Source: Austropuccinia psidii
Taxonomy: Eukaryota > Basidiomycota > Pucciniomycetes > Pucciniales > Sphaerophragmiaceae
Length of the DNA: 64,000 nucleotides
Direction of reading: 5' to 3'
Assembly: GCA_023105745.1 (NCBI GenBank)
Contig: JALGQZ010000011.1
Location: forward strand, 29,634,612-29,698,611
The notes below the pieces were generated by a model, which was not told the origin of the DNA, did not search any database, and was given only the letters and a program-made list of their open reading frames with translations. The position numbers and the translations under genes were made by a program. Positions 10,921 through 21,874 of the stretch are shown piece by piece. How positions within the stretch are numbered: the stretch's first letter is position 1; every line of letters begins with the position of its first letter.

Positions 10921-12360
10921 TGTCAGCCTGTGACTCAAAACCAGAGCACAAGCATGACAGCCAAAATACCATAAACCAATGGTATAGCCAAGATACCACA
11001 TAAACATGGATCTGAGCCAAATCAGCTCAAAAGGTATCAAAAGAAATAATAAACTCACCTCTTTCTGAAAATATAAGTCCCATCACCATAGGACAAGAAA
11101 TAACAAATTTATTCCTGCTCAAAGTTATTGCTGAGCATAAACCTTAATTTTTGCCTCTCATCTAAAATCTAGAAGGAGAGGCTTAACCCCATCAAATGGG
11201 TATTAAAAATGAAGCTCTAAGCCAGGGCTATCCAATTCTACAAGCCAAACTGAGCTAGCACCAATATTACTGGAGTTATGGTCAATTTCAGGCCAAATAA
11301 GGGTGAACAAAACATTCACCTCTAATCTAACTTCTACAGTTTTAGTGTGGGATACTTGAAGTGTTGTCTTTTTGGAAAGAGCAAAATCAGGGCTATCTGA
11401 TGGTGTCATCCATTTCCCCATAGCTCAACTAGAACAAAAGTCATGGGGCAAATAAGCTCAATACAGCTTTTTGCCTATACCACGCAAATGTACAAATATC
11501 TTGTACATGGGATACCTTTGCCATATTTAATGATACCCATATTAAATGAGGTACCATTATGTAGAGCACATACAGGGCTACAAACCGAACCAATTTTGAG
11601 GTTGATATCTCAAGAATTGACAAAGTTATGGCTTTTTTAAGGTCAAATTCCCACCTGCTGTCATATACAGCCTTACCATGGGATAATATCCCATAATCAT
11701 GAATATGAGGTGTCAAATAGACAAAGAAGCATGTTTTTACTTCAATACCTCATATGTCAGTCAATACTGGGGTCCCATACAGTTTCTGTACAGCATTCTA
11801 CGCGTCATACACGTCAGAATCAGGCTGTGAGGTCCCCAGATGAAAATTTTCACCCTGTATTGGTGAAAACTGCCCAGATGTGGTTTCAAAACCACATCTG
11901 AGCCCAATACAGGCTATACAGGCTGTTTGAAAACCACAAGCCAGTATTAGAGAGTGAAAAAATCTTCACTTCCTCTACATGGAAAGGTCTAGCACCCTTT
12001 CCACCCTATTTCAGGATAAAAAGGAGGCTTTTCACAGCCAGAATTGTTTCCTCATCCTGCTCTTGAATAACCTACGTAGTAAACTGTCAAAAACAGTTTT
12101 ACTCCTGGTTAATAATCAGGTATAATTGTAAATCTTAATTATTGTAGTCTTTTATTATTGTAACCCAACAGATAAAGCTGCACCCAGGGCTTTCAACAGC
12201 GCTCACCACCACTATATTATATATAGTAAAGCCCTTTTAATCTTAAATTAAATCATCTCCAACTCTTATAGCTCTTTTTAAACCATTTTTTACCATGTCA
12301 CAAACATAGTTAAAGCTGTAACTAGCCTATTTACACCTTTATCATAGTTTCATCCTGACA
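10921..12360 (+). repeat. 3' LTR of element B (about 1.44 kb)
   Basis: Starts TGTCAG and ends CTGACA, a perfect 6-bp terminal inverted repeat of LTR type. A TATA-like GATAAAAAGG is at 12015-12024. Its first ~540 bases recur at 32336-32875. The small ORFs within it have no protein-like features. Confidence 0.85.
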
Positions 12361-14737
12361 CAAACAGCTTGGAGCATTCATCACTTGTGTGATAATTGCT
12401 TTGACAATGCTCACAGGTCAAGTCAATTGCATCATAGATATTTAAACTGGTGGCAGGCATGTGTGATTTTCTTTGTGAGGTTTTGCTTCCAATTGCCAAT
12501 ATTCTGGACCTTCTAAGGGTTACTTCTGATTTATTTAATTCAGTTTCTGAGTGTAGTGAATCTGATGAACTGATGGATTTAAATAATGAGTCCTAAGAAT
12601 CTTCATAGTCTTCAGATGAGTCCACTTCCATAATTGGAGAGGGGACATTTGACTGGGATCTTGACATTGCTGTACTGGGCCCTTTTGAGGGGGGTTTTCC
12701 TCTTCTCTTGGATTGACTTTCAATAATTTCAAATCTTGAAGGTTCTCTTTTGTTTTTATTCTTGGCTCCTTGGGGTCTTCCAAGGATATTCTTGCATTCT
12801 AGAGGGTCTTCATAATATTGATCATCCTCTTGACTCTTGGGAATTTGATCAAATGAGACTTTTCCAGTCAAAAAATCTTGAAAATGTTGAAGTATTGGAG
12901 TGATTTCTGCCATTGGTCTTTGAAACATGTCTTCCCCAATGTCTTCAAATATTTTCTTGGCTTCATTCTTCCTTTCTTTTTTCAACACTTTGATCATCAC
13001 CTTGAAAACCAGCCTGAGAAGAATATGACAAATAAAATCAGTTAATAAGAAAAATAATAATAATGAGAAAATAAAAAACCCTCACAGGAAAATTCAAATG
13101 CCATTAAGGATGGAAGTCTGATAATTCAAGCCTTTGGCGCTTGGCGAATGCCTTTTGGGTCTTATGCTTGCAAGGAATGCCTTTATAATTGTTGTATTTG
13201 TTGGTGCATTTTTCATTTGGTGGAAATTTTGTTTTGAAATTTTTTAAAGGCAATCTGAAGAGCATAATGAGACACCTTTCCATTGAGGGCACAGATGTGT
13301 GGAGTAAAACTCTTGACATGGACAATCATTTCTTTGGAGATTCTGTTGATTATTTCAATAAATTGTTTCCTGAATGCCATGTGGAGAGCCCTGACTACCT
13401 CCAAGTTAGTACCAGTGGACGTTTGGAGCCAAAGTTTAACCATGGCATGGGCACCTTCAACTCTGGAGGTGGAGCCCACACCCAGGTGGCAATGGTGGTT
13501 GGTCCAGGCTGGCACATAATACTCCTTCAGAGGAAGCCATTTCTTTTCCAAATATTGCAAGACCTCAGGAATTTTGACTTGCTTTTGAATCTTCTTCCAG
13601 TTGTCTTTGAAAGAATTTTCAGTGGATGAATACATAAGCTGAGAAATGAATCCCAAAGTCATTAATAAAGACAATAATAAGAAAAAAAGTGAAATAAAGT
13701 GAATAAGTATGTTACTTGATTCCAAAGGCCCATAAAACTTTCAAAATCAGTTCCATGACCAATTTCTTAATGCAATGAGCAGATACATCCTTGTTTATGT
13801 GCCAAATGCATAGCATGACTTTGGAGTCTGGGAAGAGCTTCTTAATAGAGTTTTTCAAGGCCAGATCCCTGTCAACAACAATAACTGGAGGGGGAACAAG
13901 ATTGGTGTTGTTGAGGACCTTTTCTATATATTGATTTAATTCCCAAGTATACAAAAGTTCATTTTCATTCTTCATCAAACAAAAAGCCCCATAAAAGGTC
14001 TTATTGGCTGAGCTGAATCCAACAATATGAAAAAGGGGCATTTTGTACTTATTGGTTTTATAAGTACAATCCATAAGAATGACATGAGGAAAGCCATGAA
14101 GAAGTTTTATGGCCAGGGGTGAGTAAAAAACAAGGAGGTAATGTGTCCCTCAGAATCCCTTGCAGAGGACCAAACAAAATTTTCTTCTTTGAGAGTGTCA
14201 ATAAGAGCATCAATGGGCCTTCTGCCTTGCAGTTTGTCTTTCTTGATTTTCTTGACTTGGTTGTAAATGTCTTGAAGGATTACAGGCCTTTCAGACTCCC
14301 TCTGGATGCATAATTGGGCCTGAATTTGCCTTGGCATGAGCAGTGATTCAGACATTTGAGCAATTTGGGATGTTTCTTGCTCATTGAATTTCCTGAAAGC
14401 AGGATGTGCCTAGATATTTTCAGTGGCATCATGGCTATGTTCAGGATTTTTGAGTTTAAGAGTCCAAGTGGTACTCTTGGCATATTTCCTGGCATAAAGT
14501 CTAAAAGGACAGTCAAGCTTTCTTGAGATGACTGTTTTGGAGGGGCATTTGTTGGGATCTGGGGTGCCAGACCTATCACAAAATATTTCAATTTGGTTGT
14601 GGGTCATATTGGACCTCAAGGTGGACACAGCATACCCCTGAGCCCTGGCAACATTAGGCACATGTTGCCAATGAAGCTCAAGGGTCTGAAATTCACCTTC
14701 AGTGGGGGGTTGAAGAATTTCCTAATGAAAAATATGT
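12361..14737 (-). pseudogene. FAR1-type MULE transposase relic
   Basis: Read on the minus strand. An AG acceptor near 14724 opens an exon encoding a FAR1-like DNA-binding part (QGYAV, DCPFRLYAR, HSHDATENI) with an in-frame TAG at 14410-14412. It continues through DIYNQVKK and GHITSLFF, a frameshift near 14105, then the MULE core with first Asp in MDCTYKTNKYKMP (14074-) and IVVDRDLALKNSI (about 13880-13850), LCIWHINKD, an intron-like gap near 13640-13715, VEGAHAMVK (about 13450), and GIPCKHKTQ ... DFHP (13190-13105). After another intron-like gap (about 13095-13012) follows a basic tail with GRPQGAKNKNKR. A TAG at 12593-12595 interrupts it, but the frame goes on to a CCHC knuckle CEHCQSNYHTSDEC at about 12412-12371. 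At least two stops and one or two frameshifts make it dead. The gene runs into LTR B at 12360. Confidence 0.8.
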
Positions 14738-15221
14738 CTAAAAGTGAAAAAAGGGGGAATTGGGGGATTTGGAATGGGGTAAGAACCTTTTGAAATGTGA
14801 AAAAGAGGTGAAAAAAGGTGTGAAAAATGAACAGAAGTGGTTAAGAGTGAAAGAAAGTGGTTTAAATGTGGGATTAGTAGATGAGGGTTTGTAAAAAATT
14901 AAAAATTGAGAGGCTTGAAAGCAGGTTGTTGTGGTGGAAAATGCAGTCTTTGGGGGAAAAAAAGAAAAAAAAGTGTGAAAAGCTTTGCAAAATGGCTTTG
15001 GTAATGCTGTTTTTCCAAAAAAAAAAAAAAACAATGGTTTGGGGTGGGGATAATGTGGATTATTGGGGTGTTTGGGCTTGTTTTTTTGGGGGGGCTGGGC
15101 AAAAAAATTGGAAACAATTTGGAGTTAGAGAGGTTTTGTGGGGAAAAAACCTCTTTTGGGCATGTTTTGGCCCAATTGTGGTTCATTTTTAATTAAAAAT
15201 GGGCCCAGAGCTCCCCTTACG
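14738..15221. other. C-poor, G/A/T-rich flank of the MULE
   Basis: About 480 bases upstream of the transposase are almost free of C on the plus strand (pyrimidine-rich on the minus strand), including poly-A and G-runs (GGGGTGGGG ... GGGGTGTTTGGG, about 15039-15076). The long open frames here are composition artefacts. A perfect 18-base palindrome, CATTTTTAATTAAAAATG, is at 15184-15201. It is probably the transposase promoter/5' UTR side; fungal promoters are often CT-rich on the sense strand. No terminal inverted repeat was recognised. Confidence 0.5.
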
Positions 15222-16478
15222 TGTTTTTACCAACACCCTTTTTTTATTATTGATTGCATCATCTGTTGCTATGTAAGATTATCATAATTACTTAATTAAG
15301 GCTTTTACTTGACTACCAACCCATTTATGGTTAAGAATTAAAGGAGAATTAAATCTCAATCTTCTTTTATTTAAAAACAAAAATTAATTTCTCAAAGCTA
15401 TAAATTTTATTGCAAATTAAATAACAGGTTGTATTTTCTGTGAATTTTTGAAGATTAAGTGTTTCACGTGGAAATTCTAAAAAGGGGACTGTAAGTAAAC
15501 CTTTTAATTTTACTTATGAAACTGTTATCCTTTTTGGTGTATTTATGAATCATACCATTATCCATCCATCCTGAAAGTTTCCAAAATATTCATTAATAAT
15601 TGTATTTTGGGGGAATTTTTGAAGTTTTCATCTTATTTCTACATAGAATTGAAAATAGCACAGTATAGCAGTTTTCTATGAGGTAAATGAATGGATACTA
15701 GTCCAGAAAAGGTTTTAATCACTCTTTTAAAGCTTACCCATTGAAAATAATTAAGAATAAACATGGTTGAAGCAGTCTAAATTGCTCTTTACCTCCTTGT
15801 CATGTCAAAATAGCAGCTTATTTTCTATTTTCTAATTATTTAATGAGAGTTTAGCTTGTTAACCAAGTTCCCATAAGGTTTTAGTATACCACTTTGGTAA
15901 TTATCAGCCATTTATCCAAGTTTTAGATCTATCCAAGCCTTAGAGGCTTCAGAAGTTGGGTACCCTGGCTCTCTTTGATGATGTTTTCCCCCCTTAGCTA
16001 TTTTCACATCAAAAATAGTAATTCAGGTTTCAAGACTGATATCCACTATGGGTGTAACAAATATTTATGTAAGAATACTGTGTTTTTAACTGTTACAAAC
16101 ATGCATAACACTAATCTTAGTGTATATGTAACCTGGGATTTCTCACATTCCCATTATTTTGGCATGAAATCAAGCAAAACACAAATTTGCACAATTCTTT
16201 TATGTGGTATTTAAGTATTCTCCATATTACCACCTCATAGAGTTAATTTAAGCATATCCACTCTATGGAGCTACCCTAGGTAAATTGTTTGTGTATAATC
16301 CAAATCTGGCCTTAAATCCATGTATTTACGTCCTCAAAAAAACATTATTGTTCTTTTCTCAAATCAAAATAATCAATTTTGGATATATGAATGACTTTTG
16401 GGTTATGAATAGTTCAGAATTCATTTTAATATTAATTGTGGCCTATCAGGGTATGTAAAACATACCTCAAGGCTCACA
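15222..16478 (-). repeat. Truncated LTR of family E (minus strand)
   Basis: Aligns over its whole length with about 40873-42138, including matching blocks at 15249-15300 and 15470-15500. On the minus strand it starts TGTGAGCC at 16478 (plus GGCTCACA). Compared with the longer copy it stops before the TATA-like box, so mainly U3 remains; the rest appears lost where the MULE flank begins. It interrupts the gag of D' at a point where D is continuous (25370). Confidence 0.75.
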
Positions 16479-17222
16479 ATATTCTTGGTAAGGTTTGCAG
16501 TGATTGTTCAATTTCATTCATTTCACTGGTGCTACACCTTTGTGATTTTCTGGCTTAATGTTGAAAACCTTGTATCAAAGTGATTAACTAAATTTTGAAA
16601 TGTCTTCTATGATTGTCATTGCTTTCCATAATTCAATTTGTCTGGTATTATCAGGAAGGACTTGATTCAATTTCCTTGTTAATTTTGATATTTCCTCTTG
16701 TGAGATTTCAGAACAATTTTTCAAGGAAATGGTATATGTCTTTACTTCAGTAAATGAGCTTGAAATCTCATAAAGGAATTTTTTATTATTTGCTTTGATA
16801 ATATTTATTGCTTGTTTTACTGTTTCTTCAATTATGTCATCAAAATTGAATCTATAATATTTATCTGTCAATTCTTTTATAATGGAACATTGTTCATTTA
16901 TCTTATTTCAAAATGTTGTGTCATTATTTGGAGTCTTAATTTCTCTTAAATCTTTTTCAAAACACATAATTGTTTCATTTATTTGACTCTTACTCAGATC
17001 ATTTGTCTTGTGATTGCTATAAATTGATGAATTATTATCAGAAATATGAATTTTCAGGTCATTTAGAGCTATATACACGTTTGGAATTCCATCTATAATG
17101 TCAGAGATAATTTCTGAATTTTTAATCTGCCCTCCTCCTTTTTCTGTAATTCCATCATGGTTCTGGCCATCTGAAACACATTTTGCATGGCATCCTATTG
17201 AATCTTTAGGATTATGTAGCAC
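16479..17222 (-). pseudogene. Gag fragment of element D' (minus strand)
   Basis: Minus-strand homologue of D 24745-25373. The frame encodes an isoleucine/asparagine-rich coiled-coil Gag start (IISDIIDGIPNVYIALNDL) with in-frame TGA at 16905-16907 and TAA at 16584-16586. Element D carries the same TAA (AGTTAATCA). It then breaks off at 16479, where the LTR of family E is inserted. No pol of D' lies in the window. Confidence 0.75.
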
Positions 17223-17657
17223 TTTATGTATGATTTTGTGGCTGGTGCTGTGCTTTTGCCCTTGTTCTGAGCTTGTGTCTGCCTCTTCACAGTGGAATTA
17301 CTTCTGCTGGCTATTGGGGATGGTTTTGGAACTTTTTTGGGTAATGTGGTTTTTCCCCTCCATTCTGCTTTTAAAGGCATCATATTATTATTTTCCATTA
17401 GTTGATTCCATCCATTCAGTAATTTGAATTTGTTGGGATGGCCTAGAAAATTTATTACAATAAGGTAAGAGTTCATGCAGTTTTTCCACAGATCTGAAAG
17501 GATCTGGTACTCTTTGTGCTGCAAGGCATTGCTGTAAGACTGCCAGCTGGCTTAGTATATGTCCACTGAGGCTTCTTGTGGCAGTATAAACTCTGTTTAA
17601 AGGTAAAGCAGTGTTAGCAGCTTCAGGATGGCATAATTTGGTGAGTTTGGTGTCCAT
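17100..17657 (-). pseudogene. ORF1 of element D' (minus strand, frameshifted)
   Basis: Two overlapping minus-strand frames together match D ORF1 (24134-24760). The first has LAAQRVPDPFRSVEKLHELLP; the second has FLGHPNKFKLLNGWNQL, KAEWRG and KKVPKPSPIASRSN, then after a further shift DAMQNVFQMARTMMELQKKEE near 17185-17120. In D the first two blocks are one continuous frame, so D' has a frameshift near 17465. It supports ORF1 as a separate gene of this element group. Confidence 0.65.
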
Positions 17658-17818
17658 TTACTGACCCTTGTACTTCTATAACTGATTGGCTTATGCCATA
17701 ATCACTTCTAAAACCTTTTTGGGAGCTTCTTGAGGGGTTGTAGATTGCTCCTAATGTTGTTTAAGGAACAATTATCATTAAAAAGCTCAAAAAGAGTATT
17801 TTCACATCAAAAACTTAC

Positions 17819-17986
17819 TATTTGCCAAATTATTTGCCTTTTGGAGGGGATTATGTATGTCCAAATTGATTAATTCAGAAGAGATTGGCTCTCTTTGATT
17901 ATTCTGATTGATAATAATTAACAGTACTGGAAGGTATATTAGTAGCAGTAGATGCTGTTTTTTTTGTATTACTATTTTTTCAGACA
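17819..17986 (-). other. Leader exon of element D' with GTAAGT donor
   Basis: On the minus strand, TTTAG precedes 17986 and the exon ends CAAATA/GTAAGTTTTTGATG at 17819/17818. Element D has the same exon and donor (23886-24083, CCAATA/GTAAGTTTTTTGATG). The last 25 codons of one frame are alike in both copies (SELINLDIHNPLQK against a variant in D). This gives good support for a functional intron after the leader exon. Confidence 0.5.
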
Positions 17987-18203
17987 CTAAATGGAAAAGC
18001 AATTAAGTAAGTAGAAAAAAGGTTTTTCAAAAGAGAAATGAAAAAATAAAGCCACACTTATAATATGAAAAAAGTTTTTTTTATGATTTTTTGAATTATA
18101 AGTATTTTTTATGGATTTTTAAGCTTTACAATATTAGAAAAAGGATTAAAAAAGGTAAAAAATATATGTCACAGGTAAAATATCATGGCTGGGCTCCCAA
18201 ATT

Positions 18204-19264
18204 TAAGGTGTGGATATGAAACTTTGATTAAAAATCATGTAATTTCCTGTCGTCAAAATGTTTCTAAGTTAAATTGAACTAAGAATGGTAAATTTTGGGA
18301 GTTTCAAAGAGAAAACATGCCAATTTTCTTTTTTATAACTTAATTAGGATAAACAGGGTAGTTTTACCCTCTTGGCAAAGTTGAAACTTCCCTGGTTGGT
18401 ATCAAAACCTCATAATCAATAGATTCACAGACCCCGTGACTCAATTCCAGGCCAAAAGCTATGAACGTTTGTGTGAATTTTGACATCCTATGCCTTCAAA
18501 CAACAAATTTGGGGGAGTCTGACACCCTTGGAGCCAAGATTCCTTTTGCCCCCAAAAATTAATTTTCCAATTTTTTTTCTTTAATTCCTCATCATATGTT
18601 ATAATTGCAATTTACATATCTCATTAAATTGAGTTTTTACAGTAAAAAACTGTTATAATTAATACCTCCTATGTAAATCAAAGCTCACTTATGTAATACA
18701 TACACACATTTCAACATTTCAGTTGAAAATACTTCAATTCCTCATTGCTTCCAAGCTACACATCATAAATCAATTTTGACACAAAAATTGATGGTTAACA
18801 CCACATTTGATGTAAATGAAATTGAGGTTTTGAGTATTTTAAGATTTTCATACAGAAAATAGCAAAAAACTAATTTGAGCTAATTTATAGTTGAGCTACA
18901 GAAATTTCACCCAGAGGTGACCCCGCCTTATTTTTTATGAGGAATCCGATGGTAAAATAATTCTCATAGGTTTTTATATTGGAAAAAAAGTAATAATACA
19001 TTTTATTCAAATTCTTTCCAAAATATTTTAATTTTAATAATTTTGTTGAAAATTTATTTTTACTTGAAACTGCCAAGTAAAAGTATTTTTCCAAAAATTC
19101 AAATTTAAATGTAATTTTGATTTTATATCACAATAAAGCTATTTAATTTTATTTATATTCCTGTTTTGTTTGTATAATATAAAGAAATTCATTTTTTTAT
19201 AATTATCACATAATTTTGTTCTTTGTGGTCTTTTGGGAACATAAAAATACCTCTAAGGTTCACA
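18204..19264 (-). repeat. LTR of element D' (minus strand, internally deleted)
   Basis: Reverse complement of LTR D: it starts TGTGAACC at 19264 and ends CACACCTTA near 18204. It shares the GGGGTCACCTCTGGGTGAAA block and the AGGGTAAAACTACCCT block with 21875-23672. It is about 1.06 kb against about 1.8 kb for the D LTRs, missing roughly 0.7 kb after the AAACTACCCT block. A candidate primer-binding site follows at 18203-18180. Confidence 0.8.
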
Positions 19265-19515
19265 GAAACCAAGGGTCCTAATGCTGTTTTAGCTGCCCCT
19301 CTGAATATACAAAAGCAAACTTTATACTGAACTTATTGATCAAGAATTTATATTGTGACTTTACAAATAGAGAAGAATAATTTAGTAGTCTCTTATCAGA
19401 CCTAAACAAGAATCAGCCTAATGTAAATAAAGTAAACTTATGGTAATGTATGAAAATTAGTGTTTTGTTATATCTTAATAGAACTTTTCTTTGTTCAACT
19501 AGATATGTTCTAAAG

Positions 19516-21619
19516 TTAAGTTTAATAAATGAATCTTATGAAGTAATCTTAATTGAATAGGAATAATATTGTGGTATTCCATACTATTTTTTCATCAGGC
19601 TCAAGCTCATAGTAACCCATAACAGCAGTAAATTTAACCAACAGGAAGACTTACAGCCAAATTCTACACCAAAATGTCAGTTTTACAGCAAGAAGATGGA
19701 GTTAATTTATAATACCATGGCACAAGCACCAAAGGGAAGTGTATTTGCTTAAATAAATTGTTCAATTGCATTATGCATATTCAAAGCTCAAGTTACAAAT
19801 AAGAAGGTACCAAATTTTGAATTACACACCCTGCCCATCTTTACACCCCTCTATATCACAGAACTCATGCAGCATGAAAATGAGACCTACATGAATCCCA
19901 AAGCCACCTTGTGTTCCACATAGAAAATTCATATGATGCAATTTGTCAACCCCATTAATTTCCTGAAAGTAATTCCTAAAATAGCCACAGAAGTCCCTTA
20001 TCCTATATTCACAGTAACCCCACTTGGAACCTTAAAAAAGCATCAAAATGCTTTACACAACTTAGTGCCTCATGCATGTCAAAACTAGCTAAAACTGTCT
20101 CCATGAAATCCACACCCTTATTTAAATCAAAAACACATGACTATGGACAGCATGTGTCAAAATAAAGAACAAATCACATCATATCATACCCAACAGGAAC
20201 TTCATCAGTTCAAGAAATTATCACCCAACCTTAATTCAAAGTGCAAAAAGAAAAAACACAGCCATGAAACCTGCATAGATCACACAGCTGCTTCTACAAA
20301 GCCTACAATATGACATATGCAAAGGAAATACAAGGTCATCAGGTGATACTGCACCCACAAACAGCATATCATGAGACAGAAAGAAGGCTGTGCACAAGAA
20401 AACTCTCCAGGAAAAATTAAATCACCTCATCAATGCAGGGAGAATCCAACAATATCCTTTCATAATAAGCTCACCAAAAAATCATCACGTGATTAATGGA
20501 GGCTGTGCATAAAAGAAATTATCACCAAACCTTAAATAACCTGACCCATTCAAGAGAGGGCCTCACCAAAAACAAATTCACATCATGTATTCAAGAGGAA
20601 TTAATGTGGAAAAATACACCTCTCATACAGTACTCCCAGGGATCCCAAAAGGTTTAAATAGAGTGGCTCTCTCCCCCCATGCACATCATATTCCCTTTGC
20701 ATTATAAGCAAAGGAATAATCCATCCATCACCTGAGAGGTAGTCCAGTATATTATAGTAAATTTTCTTTCCCAGCAGGTAGGCTCAGTGAAAAATATAGT
20801 GTAGAATATTTCCCAGTAGCTAAGCTCAGTGGAATCTTAGTATTAAAAATAAATATTTTTCAGTACCCAAAGTTCGGTTTACTACTCTAGCGAAGTATTT
20901 GATCCAGTGGAATTAACACTATTTATCAAGACTTGAAATTAACTTACCCTTTTAAACATCTAATATCAAAGAAAATTACCCCTTAAACTTGAAAAATACA
21001 ATTTTATCTTATTATTAACAACTCTCAAAAAAGATAACAAATCTTTAAAAAGAATTATTTACTTTATTATAAATTCACCTCAAAAAATATTAACCTGCTA
21101 AGAACTGATCAAGTTCTACAGAAAGGCTTAAATAACCCATCTTACCAAAAATTTATAACCAAGAAGAAACCACTCACCCCAATTTCACTAAAAATGCAAA
21201 TTATACAGACAAGAATTTCATTAAAATCTAAAAATTAACCAAAATTACTGACATTGAATTTTCCCTTATATATTGAATATGTATCATCTGAGACTGCTTA
21301 ACTTTTTCTTATGCAGTTGTAAACCCACTTACTAATTTTATTTTTGGTTCATGAGCTCCAAGGAAGATTTTTTGCATTATTTTAGGAGGGGAAGGCAATG
21401 AAGCCTTGGAACCCTTTGGTACAGGAGTTACTAGCAATTTAAAACTAGTTCCCTGTGATCTTCCCTCCTCATACTGCCTCATTTTATGCTCAAACAAGAG
21501 GGGTTCCCACCCCTGGTTTCCCAACAGTAGCCCAGTCAACCTCAAAATTAAATAACAAATAAATTCAATTGAAACTTATTTCAAAAAAAGGAAACTACAT
21601 CAAGAATATTGTTATTATA
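19516..21619. other. Spacer of the inverted duplication, no recognised gene
   Basis: About 2.1 kb separate the arms. A TATA-like TTTAAATAGAG near 20655 followed by a pyrimidine run (CTCTCTCCCCCC) resembles the promoter zone of the LTRs in this window, so this may be an unrelated LTR or its remnant, but I could not find its ends. The only protein-like stretch is the minus-strand exon-like ORF near 21334-21545. Confidence 0.4.
21334..21545 (-). other. Exon-like ORF inside the spacer
   Basis: The minus strand reads TTTGAG/GTTGAC at the start, then an open stretch with balanced residue use (GWEPLLFEHKMRQYEEGRS, then KIMQKIFLGAHEPKIK), then A/GTAAGTGGG near 21334. The reading frame bounded by an acceptor-like AG and a perfect donor looks like an internal coding exon. 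I do not recognise the protein; it could be an N-terminal ORF of another transposon or a captured gene piece. Confidence 0.3.
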
Positions 21620-21874
21620 GCAAAGGCTTGAGACAAGAGTTCAAACAAAAAAAAGTCTTATGAAAATATAACAAAAAACTCAAATTCATGAGTTACCATA
21701 AGTTTAATTTATATACATTAGGCTGATTCTTTTTTAGGTCTGATAAGAGACTACTAAATTCTTCTTCTCTATTTGTAAAGTCAAAATATCAAATGTTGAT
21801 CAATGATATAAGTATAAATATTGCTTTGCTATATTCAGAGGGGAAGCTAAAACAGCATTAGCACCCTTGGTTTC

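Larger units (their letters stand above)
16479..19515 (-). repeat. Left arm of a large inverted duplication (partner 21620-25373)
   Basis: Contains Gag/ORF1 fragments, the leader, the LTR, and about 250 bases beyond the LTR (19265-19515) that are the reverse complement of the sequence just outside LTR D (21620-21874). Because similarity continues past the element edge into flanking DNA at about the same level (roughly 85-88% by eye), D' and D look like one duplicated, inverted segment rather than two independent insertions. Confidence 0.65.

Noticed and set aside
14738..15192. ORFs on both strands (14738-15034 minus, 14881-15192 plus, 14899-15186 minus)
   Set aside because: They are runs of Phe/Pro/Ser or Lys/Trp/Gly caused by the C-poor composition; no homology-like patterns.
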